Source of the DNA: Thozetella sp. PMI_491
Taxonomy: Eukaryota; Ascomycota; Sordariomycetes; Chaetosphaeriales; Chaetosphaeriaceae
Direction: 5' to 3'
NCBI GenBank assembly: GCA_021432635.1
Contig: MU270055.1
Span: forward strand, 557,146 to 621,145
DNA length: 64,000 nt
A program made the translations under genes and the position numbers. The notes under the pieces are model-generated. The model was not told the origin of the DNA. It searched no databases and was given only the letters and a program-made list of their open reading frames with translations. This document shows positions 35,752 to 47,730 of this stretch, one piece after another (the first letter of the stretch is position 1; every line of letters begins with the position of its first letter).

Positions 35752-37023
35752 TTACGTCGCACTTCCCCCGAGAGCCAGGCTGTAGAGTTCTGTCAGATTG
35801 AACCTCTTGAGCTCGTCCCAGTCTCTGCCCACTACACTCATGCAGCATACGTTCTACCCGGTAGCCTTTGGGTCAGCGAGCCCGGAAGCCGTAGGCAACA
35901 GCAAGGAGTAAGAATGGGAGCCAGTACTTACTCGGTAGATATTCACTAATATCGTCTTGTCCGGGCTCTCCAGATTGACATTGTGTCTCTCGTTGTTGAT
36001 CAGGCCGGCCACCTGATTGATGACTACCTCTCGCGTCAAGGTATTGTGGTTGCGAATCGTAGGGCGGATGGCAAACTACGCACTGGCTTAGCAGGCGGGC
36101 ATCAGACTTGGACAGAAACGAGAGGCCCTACGCTAAAGGACGGCGTCTGCTCTGACTTGGAATGCTCCTGGCCTTGTGAACTAGACGAGGCGGGCTTGGC
36201 GTCTCCGGAAGATTCCTGCTTCTCGCCCCTCGAGCCAGGTGAGATCTCGTCGGTCGAGGGTTCCAGCTTCGCCTGCGCCTTCTTGCCACTGAGGTCAAAG
36301 AACGGAGCCAGGACCGACCTCGCAAGGTCAATAAGCCCCTCCGCCGTCGCTTTCCCCGAGGCAGAGACGGGTGTCAGCCGGTTGACGTAACGGGTCTTCA
36401 CCTTGGTAGCGCTGTTAGGTGACTTCGCGTCGGCACAAATGCGCCGTACGAACTCGACCGGCTGAATGGGCGACTGGGTGAGCACGAAGAGTAAGCATTC
36501 CACGTCCATCCGAACGGGCTTGAAGATGCGCTCGTTAGGTGTGCCGGTTTGGTCCTTCATAGCCGCAACTTCCCTCTTGATGGCGTCCTCGATGTCGCCG
36601 GCTCCGTCGTCACCGGCCGCTTCGTCTATCGGCTTGATACCATATACAACCTCGGCGAACTAGCCAAGAGTAAGATGTCACGTTTGAGTCCGCGATTCCG
36701 AGTGGCCGAGGGGAGCCTCTGCTTAAACAGGCCTACCTCATCGAAAAGAATGCCGACCTCGCGCGCGGCCCTGTGCTCTTGGCCTCTAGCGCACGATACC
36801 CAGATACCGGCATCGCCTGGTTTGGGGTAGCTTTCGTGGGAGGATCCTGTCTTGGCCTCTTGATGCGCTGTCTTCCACTTGCCACTGTTTCCCGTCTGCG
36901 TGCCCCCGTTAGCTGGGTACCGCCGCGCGTTTGTACCTTGAGGCGGAGGCAAGCCTTTTTCTTCTTGGTCTGTGAGTTTCGAGCCCCTGCCGGAACACCT
37001 TTCCGCTTCTCTCCTGCTGTCAT
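35752..37023 (-). CDS. TAN1: THUMP-domain tRNA acetylation adaptor TAN1
   Basis: tRNA-binding adaptor that works with the Kre33/NAT10 acetyltransferase to make N4-acetylcytidine at position 12 of tRNA-Leu and tRNA-Ser. Five exons, 37023-36937, 36895-36737, 36659-36132, 36075-35932 and 35853-35752, give 339 residues; all introns are phase 0. The N terminus is Lys-rich, followed by SGKWKTAHQEAK and the family motif GDAGIWVSCARGQE. The THUMP domain spans about residues 150-310, with VNRLTPVSASGKA, FAIRPTIRNHNTLTREVV and the end block SVVGRDWDELKRFNL. A Glu/Ser-rich loop interrupts the domain near 220-255. The first intron is only 41 bp. The donor at the third intron (GTAGGG) is the least certain join. 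Confidence 0.88.
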
Positions 37024-37936
37024 GGCGGATGCTAGATCGCTGAGTCGCCTAGTGTCACTCAGGGTTGGGGAAGGGGGCCAAAGAGGTTGACAAATAGATG
37101 GAGGGTGTAAAGATGGGAGTTGCTTCCGACGTGCTTCGTGCGCGGTGGTACAGAGTAAGCGAATGAGAAACTTAGGTTGTGTGGGAACTCCACAGAATGA
37201 CCACGCGAAATTTTGGGACACGCTCTATAACACCCCCCAATCCGAAATACACTGACAGCCTCAATCAGTAGAACAACATATGTTTAGCTATCGATGCCGC
37301 ATACGTAGGTAGGGAGACTCCTTTCTTCCTTTCTTACCCGATCCTGATCCCTCCTTCTCTCTCTTTAATCGCTTTTCAGCCTCGATAGGCGCGACAGCTT
37401 TTGAGTGGGGCTGGCTTCGAAGTCTCCCCCACGACAACTCTTTTGCTTACAATTTTTACAGGATTTCTCCGCACCTAGCATAGTCGCCAACATAACATAC
37501 CTCGCACACTTTACCCTTCTTGATCAACGACTGGTTCCATCCGCTCTCCTCCGCCTCGTATTGTCCTCACATACCTCTTTTCGGTGCCTAGCTAAGTACC
37601 TTTTCAATATACCTCATTTCAGTCTCGTTGCCGACAGGAACAATGTCCATCAAGAAGGCCGAGACAAACAGGAGATTTTAAGTCAGCCATAGGCAAGCTG
37701 GAAAGTGTCGGTAGGACACCTTTAGGGATTGTGAGATTTGATGTGATAGAGACTGGAGATGAGATTCGCCAACGCATCACACCTACCGCCCGTCCGCCGA
37801 GCTTCGTCATGCGCAATGATCCCCCCCCTCCCCCCTTATAAACTATTGTACACCTGTACCTAAGACATATTTTCAATGGACGAAGCCCATTGTGCCGTCC
37901 ACGAGAATGGCAACATGTTTCGGTCGATCTAGCCAT
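37024..37936. promoter_or_regulatory. Spacer: TAN1 5' region and ERV1 3' region
   Basis: Both neighbours are on the minus strand, so this 0.9-kb stretch contains the TAN1 promoter and the ERV1 3' end. It is pyrimidine-rich on the plus strand near 37320-37380. No supported gene. Confidence 0.4.
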
Positions 37937-38553
37937 TTAGTCGCACCGGCCGTCCCGCCAGCCGGTCCTCCATCTCTCCTCCCATTTGGAGCAGTCAAAG
38001 GTTGGCTTGCCAAGTTTCTTGTTGACCTCATTGTGGGCCTCGCACAGCCAGTTGCCGAACTCCTCTCGGCTTCCCGTCCGTATAGTTTCCTTCCTCATGT
38101 ACTGCTGGAAGTCCTCGGCGCAAACCCAGCAAGGGTAGAGCTTGGAGAACAGCCTGAAGAAGCCTCGCAGGTCCGCCTGCTCGCCTGCCGTCGGCTGCGT
38201 GGGATAGGTAGCAGCGATGGAATGGAGAAGCGTCCAGGTACCGCGGCCGAGGGTTTCAACATCGGCAGGGCAGTCTCTCGGGGCTGCTGTCGGGGCCATT
38301 GTTGCCCCTTTGAGGGTCTTGGTCTGCGATGAGAACGCAGCTAGTGAGCTGCAGGTACGGCATCTGCTAGCCATGTGAGCTGCGCAAGCAATACACGTAT
38401 CCCGAAGGGGGCTGTTGCTTACGGCTTTCCATCCTTGCCGAGCACCATGCCCTTTGGCAACGGGGCCGGAGTTCCGCTTAAAACGTTGCTTCCTGTAGTA
38501 CTTACGGCGGTGCTAGCACCACTGTTCTGCGCCTCTCTCGTATCGTCGGCCAT
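37937..38553 (-). CDS. ERV1: FAD-linked sulfhydryl oxidase ERV1
   Basis: Mitochondrial intermembrane-space oxidase that reoxidises Mia40 and passes electrons to cytochrome c, driving disulfide-dependent import. Two exons, 38553-38423 and 38363-37937, give 185 residues, close to the yeast protein. The splice creates the N-terminal shuttle cysteine pair KPCRTC (Cys45/Cys48). The FAD domain has LGRGTWTLLHSIAATYP, the active-site YPCWVC (Cys122/Cys125) and the structural pair CEAHNEVN ... FDC (Cys151/Cys168), with the conserved HNEVNKKLGKP FAD-binding segment. No classical presequence is present, as expected for this import route. It is divergent from HEM4. Confidence 0.95.
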
Positions 38554-39131
38554 CTCTAGGCTTTGCTTCTCCGTTACCTTTCCTTTAGACAACCGGGCCT
38601 CCCCCTCCGCCTTTGGCTGTGCACTAGTCGTTGTGTCTTGGGACTCGAATTTCGGACGTCTTTAGACAACGGGCATCGATTTGCTTGAAACGGAGGCCAG
38701 GCCGTATGTTGCTTGGTCGTTCGTCAACTAAATTTGTCAGCGCCAGAGGAAGGCGAAGACCGCTTCACAACCCGAAATGACCAGTCTCTTCCGAAATAAA
38801 GTGGACCAGCTTGCTTATCGATAAAGCTCTGGTGGAGTGTGGGGTTCCGCCCCTTGCAGCTGCGCTGACGTACTGTTACAATCCTTTCCTGCCGTCCGTT
38901 TTCTTGACGAGAAAGGCGCTTACTCGCTCGAATTTGCCAACCGGCAAAGGAGCAAGCAGCAGCAACCTGCCCTGGCTGGCCTGAATACCCACTTTGCATC
39001 ACCCGCCCCCTTCTTGGGGTATCGACGCTTCCTCTAGGTTTCACGGCATCTTGTGCAGCGAAGGGCCGTTTGGCATCCCTACAACCACACCGACCCCTTT
39101 CAACCTCGACTAATCGATCCGCTAAGCGGCA
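38554..39131. promoter_or_regulatory. Divergent promoter between ERV1 and HEM4
   Basis: The start codons are 578 bp apart on opposite strands, so both promoters and 5' UTRs lie here. No coding frame is supported. Confidence 0.5.
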
Positions 39132-40088
39132 ATGGCTTCAACGCCAGCGCCCAGCGGCACAACACCGGCTAGGACGCCCGTGTTTTTGCTAAAGACCAAG
39201 TCCACACCAGGGGACGCGTATCAAGATGTGTTTTCCGCCCAGGAGGATTTTGACCCCATCTTTGTGCCTGTACTTGAGCACCGGTTCCTAGACGAAGGCA
39301 TGACCCATGTCCGAGCCTTGCTTCATGGGCGCCGCATAACTAGGGAGTCAGGCGGCTCCTATGGCGGTCTCATATTCACGTCACAGCGTGCGGTCGAGGC
39401 ATTCTCCAAGCTCGTCAAGGATGGCCCCGCGAGCGCGGAGGACGGGTGGCCGCACCTCCAAGATCTCCCGATTTACAGTGTCGGACCGGCGACGACGCGG
39501 GCGCTGAGAGCCGTGCCCCAGGTGCCGCCGCTGGAGGTGTTGGGCGAGCATACGGGTAACGGCGACGCCTTAGCACAGTTCATACTTCAAGACTACACAA
39601 ACCGCTACCGCGACCGCGCCGAGAAGCCATCACTCCTGTTCATGGTCGGCGAGCAGCGGCGCGACGTCATACCCAAGACGTTGATGGACGAGAGCCTACC
39701 GCCGGAAAGCAGGATCAAGGTAGACGAGGTGGTGGTATACGGGACGGGCGTGATGGAGTCCTTCGGCCACGAATTCGCTGCCCGGTTGAGAGAAACTGCC
39801 GACCGAGCCCGCAGGTGGGTCGTTGTATTCTCGCCGACTGGATGTGAGAGCATGCTCTGCGCGCTTGGCGTCCTGAACGAGGCTGGAAGGGCCAATGCGA
39901 TGGCGACGGCTTCAGACCGCGATACCTTTATCGCCACGATCGGTCCTACCACCCAATCCTTCCTTGTGACCCGATTTGGTCTGGAGCCTGACGTGTGCGC
40001 GGCGCGGCCAAGTCCGGAGGGAGTCTGGGAAGCTATCATTAGATTCGAGACGAACAGGATCGACAGCAATGCAGGAGCCCAGGTCTAA
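39132..40088 (+). CDS. HEM4: Uroporphyrinogen-III synthase
   Basis: Cytosolic enzyme that cyclises hydroxymethylbilane with inversion of ring D to uroporphyrinogen III, the branch point of heme and siroheme synthesis. The gene is intron-free and encodes 318 residues. Landmarks of this poorly conserved family are the opening VFLLKTKSTPGDAY, FVPVLEHRF, YGGLIFTSQRAVEAF, IYSVGPATTRAL, and the second-domain block VVVYGTGV ... VVFSPTGCESM ... IATIGPTTQSFL. The C-terminal PSPEGVWEAI is the usual fungal ending. The start at 39132 follows an in-frame upstream region without another Met. Confidence 0.93.
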   Translation: MASTPAPSGTTPARTPVFLLKTKSTPGDAYQDVFSAQEDFDPIFVPVLEHRFLDEGMTHVRALLHGRRITRESGGSYGGLIFTSQRAVEAFSKLVKDGPASAEDGWPHLQDLPIYSVGPATTRALRAVPQVPPLEVLGEHTGNGDALAQFILQDYTNRYRDRAEKPSLLFMVGEQRRDVIPKTLMDESLPPESRIKVDEVVVYGTGVMESFGHEFAARLRETADRARRWVVVFSPTGCESMLCALGVLNEAGRANAMATASDRDTFIATIGPTTQSFLVTRFGLEPDVCAARPSPEGVWEAIIRFETNRIDSNAGAQV

Positions 40089-40940
40089 CCAAGGCAGGAG
40101 ACAGAGAAACGGAGAGAGAGGCCTGGAGATTAGCCCGCAATTCGCCTTGAATTATACACTTGGATATCAGGAAGAGGCCCTCTGGAGCTGCCCGTTCCGT
40201 GCAGCTCGATATGAGCGGCATAGGGTGGATGGTCTCACGTCTCTCCTAGGCCGTTGCATGAGCTTTTTGACGCTTGGCGGGGCTGTCCCAACGCTTCGGC
40301 AGGCTCCCCCTTCTGAGTGTGGCTTGACTGTCCCCGGGTTTGTTCTGAATGCCCGGTACTGGTTCCGGTACTGGTTCCAGTACCTGTACTGGTACTAGCA
40401 CTAGGATTTGAGGTATTGGCGCCGAATTCCCATTGCCTGTGACCTCATTGGACCTCTTCTTGTAGGAGCGTGGCAGAGGGAGGGGCGTGGGGTGGGGTGG
40501 AGGGGGCCGCCCCTGGTAGCCTAGACGCTACAGCATCAAGCTTTCCATCCTTCACCGCAGTGTTGCCTAGCTTGCTTAGGGAGGACATTAAGGCACTTGC
40601 CTATTCCTCCCAGCGAGCTTTAGAGCCTCCGTCTCCGCCCGCCCGCAACCACGTCCGCATCTTCACAACCCTTTCCCCCTCCTCGCCCTTCCTAGCCAGC
40701 CTCTCGTGGAAGGAAGCTGATTGCGCATCGCGAGGCGCTGCTGCGAGGATTGAATAAAGCGGCCCTTGTTGCTCGCCCATCCTTTCCTCGTCCAGTCGGC
40801 GCCCGCGACAGGGCTCAGGCACCCCGACAGACGCGAAAGACGATTGATTTTCGTCCAACCTGTCCTCCACGGCACCCTCACGCCCTCGCCCCTGGCCCTC
40901 ATCCTCCATTCCCTTCTTTCCACTTGGCCGGCCCCAGACT
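40089..40940. promoter_or_regulatory. Spacer: HEM4 3' end and OXR1 promoter
   Basis: About 0.85 kb. It contains a 12-bp tandem duplication GGTACTGGTTCC at 40355-40378, followed by related GGTACT copies to about 40398. The segment before 40940 is C/T-rich, as often seen before fungal starts. No supported gene. Confidence 0.45.
40355..40378. repeat. Tandem 12-bp repeat
   Basis: Two exact copies of GGTACTGGTTCC, with degenerate GTACTGGTAC copies directly after. Confidence 0.85.
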
Positions 40941-42080
40941 ATGAGTTTTCGCGACTCGCACGCCGACGACGCACCCCCCCGCTCCCCGTCCCCCTCGTTG
41001 GCTGCCTCGTCGGGTGCCCAGACGCCCAACGACACATCTGCAAGCAACTCAGCCTTCCTCTCGTCCTCCATGTCCGGCATATGGGGCGGCCTGATGCGTC
41101 GCTTCTCCTCCGAGACGCCGTCCCACTTCGCGTCGACCCCCGCCAGTTTCCCGAGCTCTCTCCATCACGCCCAGACATCGCCGCTGCCCAGCTCCAACGA
41201 TGGCATCGACGGCGTCTACACCCCGCCGCACATTCAAAGAACCGCGTCGCCCCTGCGCCCCCCGCCACTCGAGCCTTTGGTTCTAAACGGCTTCCGGGAC
41301 GATACAGCCAGCGACGCCCGGCTCCTAAACCCGGCCATCGCCGAGGAGATTCGAATTATGGTACCCGCTCGACTGACCATTGTCGACGAGTGGAAGTTGG
41401 TCTATAGCTTAGACCAGGACGGTGCCAGCCTCGCCACTCTTTACGACAAGTGCCGCCAATACCAGGGGAAGCGTGTCGGCTTTGTGCTGGTGGTAAAGGA
41501 CTGTGAAGGAGGGGTGAGTCCCGTACCACCCCCGAGCGTCCCCGAATTCAGAGGCGTGAGAAGCGCGAGTGCTGACAACAGGAAACGTCGTCCTCTTGGC
41601 TAGATATTCGGCGGTTACCTGTCTGACTTTCCACACCCGGTGCCGAAGTACTTCGGCACTGGCGAGTGTTTCCTCTGGCGTGCCTCCGTCATGGCCCCGC
41701 TGCCCCCCCCGCCTTCCGCAGACACTACAAACCTCACAGGACGGTCTACTACGATCGCGTCGCCTACTTTCCCTCCCCCACAAGGCCAGCTGCTGTCTCC
41801 CGCCAGTGATACCTCAAGCTCCAAGCTCGCGGTGCCCCCTTCTCCTTCAATCCGTTTCAAAGCCTTCCCCTACTCGGGTGTAAATGAGTACTACATGCTG
41901 TGCGAGTCACACTTCTTGAGTATGGGTGCCGGCGACGGCAAATACGGGCTATGGATCGACGACGGCCTTGAGAAGGGGGTAAGTTCGACGAGTCTGACCT
42001 TCGGGAACGAACGCCTCAGCGATGAGGGCGAGAAGTTTGGTATTTTAGGAGTCGAAGTTTGGGTCATTGGGGCCCACTAA
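40941..42080 (+). CDS. OXR1: TLDc-domain oxidation resistance protein OXR1
   Basis: TLDc protein of the OXR1 family, involved in protection from oxidative stress and, in yeast, regulation of V-ATPase assembly. Two exons, 40941-41513 and 41604-42080, give 349 residues. The N terminus is Ser/Pro-rich and likely disordered (about residues 1-125). The TLDc domain starts at LTIVDEWKLVYSLDQDGASL, crosses the intron at KDCEGG/IFGGYLSDFPHP, and ends with YGLWIDDGLEKG and FGNERLSDEGEKFGILGVEV. A GTAAGT-like donor inside the last exon at 41979 need not be used, because the uninterrupted reading gives the full conserved C terminus. A Pro/Ser-rich insert occurs within the domain near residues 225-265. 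Confidence 0.9.
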
Positions 42081-42614
42081 GCTTATCACACACCTGGGCC
42101 GACTCCTCATCCAGGACCTTGGCCCTAGCTTGATCCTTTCCTACACCTCCTAGGACTGCAATCGCGTATGACGTCCCTGGCAACTCCTGTTTTGGGAGGA
42201 GGGAAGCGTCTAGCCTGACTCGGGATGCAGAACGACGCGGTTGTATGTGGCGTTTGATGTGCTTGCCTGGCATAGCAGAGCACCCGGTTGCTATGGTGGG
42301 CACTTATTCATGAAGGCGTAAAACGGGGGCGGGCAATACCAGAGGGCTGCCCCGAACAAGACCGTAACTGCGAGCTACTAAATCATCAACTTTCAGTGGC
42401 TAACATGCACGCGTGGACGTCACCCGGCGGCGGAACTCAGCTTCAGGAGGGTCAGGGTAGTTGGTTCCCTGGCCAAGGCGGGAGGATTCCGTGGGTGAAG
42501 CAGCGTTAATCCACATGCTGGGGTTGCATGTTGGCCTCGACAGCAACGGCTTGCATACTGCACTAGGCGATAGATATCTGCACGCCCACACTCATCTAAT
42601 GGTACAACTTACAG
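42081..42614. other. Spacer after OXR1
   Basis: About 0.53 kb between the OXR1 stop and the unidentified exons that follow. It may include 5' exons of that gene, but I could not find one that joins in phase. Confidence 0.35.
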
Positions 42615-42940
42615 TTTGACGGCCACGGACAGCTCCGGACGGTGACCGACGCGCAGTACGTTGAACCAGAAGAAGAAGAAGAAGAAGAAGAAGAAGAAGA
42701 AGAGCAACAAGAGGGTGCGTAGCTTCCCTAATAGACCTGCAAGCATGTGGGGTACAAGTTAGAATTTGTGGCCTTCACTTGGTCTATGTAAGCACCTGCG
42801 CGTTCAATCCAGGTAACGGACTCCAAGAAGCCCCAGTCCGCGGTGCTTTTCCTCATGTCTCCCACGCCTGTACACCAACAGAGCTTGATCTCCTCCTGCC
42901 CGAGGTCATCAAGTTCCACCCCAATGCCGGCATTTCATAG
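42615..42940 (+). CDS. Unidentified 3' exons with poly-Glu (partial gene)
   Basis: Two blocks look coding. The first (42615-42714) follows an ACTTACAG acceptor and reads FDGHGQLRTVTDAQYVEPE, then a run of glutamates and QQEG. A GTGCGT donor and a 98-bp intron lead to the second block (42813-42940), which reads on in frame as NGLQEAPVRGAFPHVSHAC ... LLLPEVIKFHPNAGIS and stops. Together they give 75 C-terminal residues. I do not recognise the family and could not identify the first exon. The upstream acceptor is in phase 0, the same phase as the GTAAGT at 41979 in OXR1, so an alternative OXR1 3' end cannot be excluded, though it would discard the conserved TLDc C terminus. Confidence 0.35.
42669..42704 (+). 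repeat. GAA trinucleotide repeat (poly-Glu)
   Basis: Eleven GAA codons followed by GAG, inside the unidentified exon; length is likely to vary between strains. Confidence 0.85.
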
Positions 42941-43263
42941 GTCGCGGCTCTAGCTCGCCAGCCATGTAGTTTCCCACCAGACCCGTCCTTCCTAGCCATG
43001 GATACGAAACGTGCCCCCTACCCTCTCGTCTCCCAAACACGACGTCTTCCACCTAACATGGCCGAAGAAAAGCAAGACTCGCAAGGAAGCGGAAAAAAAG
43101 CCAATGTGCTGGGAACCTCTCGTGCCGTACGGCCCAGGCAGAATGGATGCTCTAGGTCCCCTGGCTGTCTCTCCAGGCCACATGCAAAACCCGTACCGCC
43201 GAAGTCCCCATGTCGACCAGTCGAGATGCCCCTGGAAACTGGGCGGAGAGGGCCTCCCAGCCC
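42941..43263. other. Convergent spacer
   Basis: Short spacer between the unidentified exons and the MAP kinase stop, holding both 3' ends. No gene is seen. Confidence 0.35.
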
Positions 43264-44569
<1,306 letters not shown>

Positions 44570-47091
44570 TGTCGGACCTAGGCACGCAGTGCAAGCAGTA
44601 CTGTGAGGTTCTGGCTGTTGGCTTCAAGGTGGCGCGCGGTGGATGTCCTGGCCAGCAGCGAACGAGGGCGAGGAGGGAAGTCGAAAAGGTTCAATGGGAG
44701 ACGGATGGAAAACGAGGTTGGTGATAGATCACGGGTGAGGTGGGTGCGCCAAGCACGTTCCTCGAGCTGAGACACAAGGGCGATGCCGTGTGAATCTAAG
44801 GAGAGGGTCGTCTGTGGTTCCCGCTCGGGCCTGGGATGGTCCTTGGGTGGGTTGGCTAGCTACCCGCTGATGCGACCGGTTGGGAGTTGGCTAAATGGCA
44901 CCGTTGACGCTACAAGGGGGCGGGGGGGGGGACGGTTGTGTTTGGCAACCAATCTCGTGGTTTATTGAAGGTGTTCCCTAAGCTTCTTCGCCTTCAAATA
45001 TTCGACTTTGAGGACTCAAGAGATCGAGAGAAGGGGAGAGCGAGGGAAGTGGGAGGGAGTGGAAGAGAGAAAGTGACAGAGAGAGGGGGGGTGGGGAGGG
45101 TGTAGAGCTATAGAGGAGGGGGCGAATGGTGGGTTGGGACCTGGCGGCAAAGTCGGGGTTAGTTCGCGGCGGGCAGACCAGGGAGGGAGCGAAAAGGGCT
45201 TCGAGAAGGCCAGGCGACAGAGGTAGCCAGGCAGAGAGGGCGGCGGCAAGCGATTAACGGTATTTGTCACAACAGAAAGAGCTTCCAGAAGCCGGTCGCC
45301 GATCCACCAGCTCACAAAGGGAGCGAGACGTCTGGAGGCCTGGAGACCTGGCGAGTGGGTGAGAGAGACAGGGGCGATCAGACGCCTTGATTTCCAGTCC
45401 TCCAACCGCCCCAGCGAGCCCAGCAGCTCGCCCCAAGCTCCTTTCACTCGGGGCTCGGGGGAGGAACCAGGGACCTCGGGGAAGCGCCGGGTGGGTTGCG
45501 GCCGACAATGTGCATGATCTTGTGTGATCCGCAAGCGAATGGGCCGCCCACACTAGCAAAAGAAACCCTACATACCTTGTGTCTCTGCTTTTAATCCTTC
45601 ACAATCTTCGAGCGGAGGAGCTTGCACTTTCCCCCAAACTTGGATCGGGTTCCCAAAGTGGCCCAAGGGGTGGGAAAAGGGAGGGGTCCCGAGCACAAAA
45701 AGAGGGGGGGAAGGCGCGACAAATTGCCCCGCTTTTGGTCGGTTGCGACTGTGCTCAGCAACGCAGCAGTTCCACGGATGGTGAAGGGGACAGAGGGCGG
45801 GGAGGGGCGGTAAGCGATGCTGGTCGCAAAACTCGCTTTGCTTCGACTATCGCCAGCGCACGTATCCTGCGGCAGCCCTGTAGTGTACGGCCAAGAATAT
45901 ACGAGAAGGGGGTCCTATTTGGGCAATCGAGCGCGGGCAGGGCGGCTCGCAAAGAAACGGAGGGGAGACAGGGCGGGGACGGAGCAGAATGGGCACACAG
46001 GACCCCAGGTGAGGTCGGGAGAATTTGAAGTCAAGAGAGATGAGAGAGGGAGGATGAGATGGGGGAGGCCGTGATGAAAGTAGGGGATGTATGTGATGTG
46101 TGCGGCCTGTTGGCATCGTGCAGCTCAAGCATTCCCGCCCCCTTCCGCGAATTACACCCAAGAGAGCGCCCCCCCCCCTCCCCCTTCTCAAGAAGGTCGG
46201 GCCATCCATAGACATCTCAACCCAACCTTTACGCTCATCGAGCAAGAGGGGAGGGGAGGGCACGGAACGGGGGGTCGCCCTTAAGCGGACCGACAGGCAA
46301 CCGGTCAGGGTCCCTGCTGCTACGGGTGCAGCCCAGCGTCCTGTCTGGCCCCCGACCAGGAGAGCTGGATGGTACATGCAATGCCAGGCAGGGCTCCGAT
46401 CTGCCATCCCATCACGGCGCAAACGACCATCCCAGATTGGGGAGCCCATCACCTCTTCCGGGCCTCGTTCGCTGCAGAGTTGCACACACTCCGAGTGCTG
46501 GGCGGCTAGCGCCCATAGTGAACGGCAAGCGGCTCGACCAGACAACATCGCAAGACTCGCTCTTGCGCCGGGACAATGTGACCCGTCTCCCCCCTCGTAT
46601 GTATGTTAAAGCGCATTCACGAACCACATGCGAACCCCCCTGAAGCATTACCTACTGCTGTCTATCCAGTTAGCGCCTGGCTCTCAAGAGGGTGCGCCAG
46701 CGAGGCGCCGGCGCTTTCATGGGCAGCGAATCCACGGGGCAGGGACTCAAAAGGTGGGAGTGACGAGACTGGGTGACACGCTTCGCTAGCCAATCAACAG
46801 TCGATTTAGGCGCCGACCCTTCCTCTGGGGCGTGTGTCTCATCATTCTCGCCGGCCCCGGTTTCATCACCAGCCAGCCAGACCACGACGAGCACCAGCGA
46901 GCACCAGCAATCTCTGGCCAATTGCAGGCGTGCAGCGCCGCCTTGCTCTTTTGGATTTTCCCCTTTCCTTTTTCCTTTTGGCAGAAGGTACCGCGATCGC
47001 GAGACGCCGCAGGACCAGAAGCTTTCCTCCCCCCCGCCCCATTTCCGGCCGCCCCCCCCCCGGACCCCCCGGCTTTTCCAGCCGCGACATC
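44570..47091. promoter_or_regulatory. 2.5-kb divergent spacer, MAP kinase and NAA30
   Basis: The MAP kinase (minus) and NAA30 (plus) start at its two ends, so both upstream regions lie here. The MAP kinase side (44.6-45.5 kb) is GA-rich on the plus strand and might be a long 5' UTR, which is an inference. C and G runs occur near 46170, 46270 and 47050. No open frame has a recognisable domain. Confidence 0.45.
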
Positions 47092-47730
47092 ATGGCCGAA
47101 GGCGGCTCGACAAGTCTTACCGGGCAACTGAAATACGTGCAATATGAGCACTCCCTGGAAGCCCAGTACCTTCCCGCGATTCGAGCCCTGATTTCAAAGG
47201 ACCTCAGCGAGCCGTACAGCATCTATGTCTACCGCTACTTTCTCTACCAATGGGGCCACTTGTGTTTCATGGTAACCAGGCCCGGCCCCTTCCATGCAGG
47301 ATCTTGCAGCAAGACTAACCCTTATTTCCTACCTCTTTGCGTGTCCCAGGCCTTGAGCCCGCTAGACTCGTCGCTCATAGGGATCGTCATCTGCAAGCTG
47401 GAGCCTCATGCCTCACACTCACCAGCAACGCTTCGCGGCTACATCGCCATGCTAGCCGTGGCGGCTCCATATCGCGGGCACGGCGTCGCTACGGCGCTCG
47501 TCAAGATGGCCATCGATGCTATGGCACAGCGCCACGCCGATGAGATCGTCCTTGAGACGGAGGAGACTAATGTCCCGGCAATGCGCCTGTACGAGGGTCT
47601 AGGATTCCTGAGGTCGAAGAAGCTTCACCGATACTACTTGAACGGGAACAGCGCATACCGCTTGGTACTCCTTTTGAAGTCCATTGACCCGGATGCAAGC
47701 TTGAACCCGACCGTCATGGAGCAGCAATGA
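47092..47730 (+). CDS. NAA30: N-alpha-acetyltransferase NatC catalytic subunit
   Basis: Catalytic subunit (Mak3/Naa30) of the ribosome-associated NatC complex, which acetylates N termini beginning Met followed by a bulky hydrophobic residue. Two exons, 47092-47271 and 47350-47730, give 186 residues. The family start is YEHSLEAQYLPAIRALISKDLSEPYSIYVYRYFL (here abbreviated by its ends YEHSL and YRYFL). The GNAT core has GYIAMLAVAAPYRGHGVATAL, with the acetyl-CoA loop RGHGVA, and LETEETNVPAMRLYEGLGF near the C terminus. The 78-bp intron is a multiple of three and has no stop, so an unspliced message would stay in frame; splicing is favoured because the join FM/ALSPLDSSLIGIV restores the conserved core. 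Confidence 0.92.
   Translation: MAEGGSTSLTGQLKYVQYEHSLEAQYLPAIRALISKDLSEPYSIYVYRYFLYQWGHLCFMVTRPGPFHAGSCSKTNPYFLPLCVSQALSPLDSSLIGIVICKLEPHASHSPATLRGYIAMLAVAAPYRGHGVATALVKMAIDAMAQRHADEIVLETEETNVPAMRLYEGLGFLRSKKLHRYYLNGNSAYRLVLLLKSIDPDASLNPTVMEQQ

Noticed and set aside
41979-42000. GTAAGT donor within the OXR1 last exon
   Set aside because: Reading straight through gives the full conserved TLDc C terminus, so splicing here is not needed for the main product.
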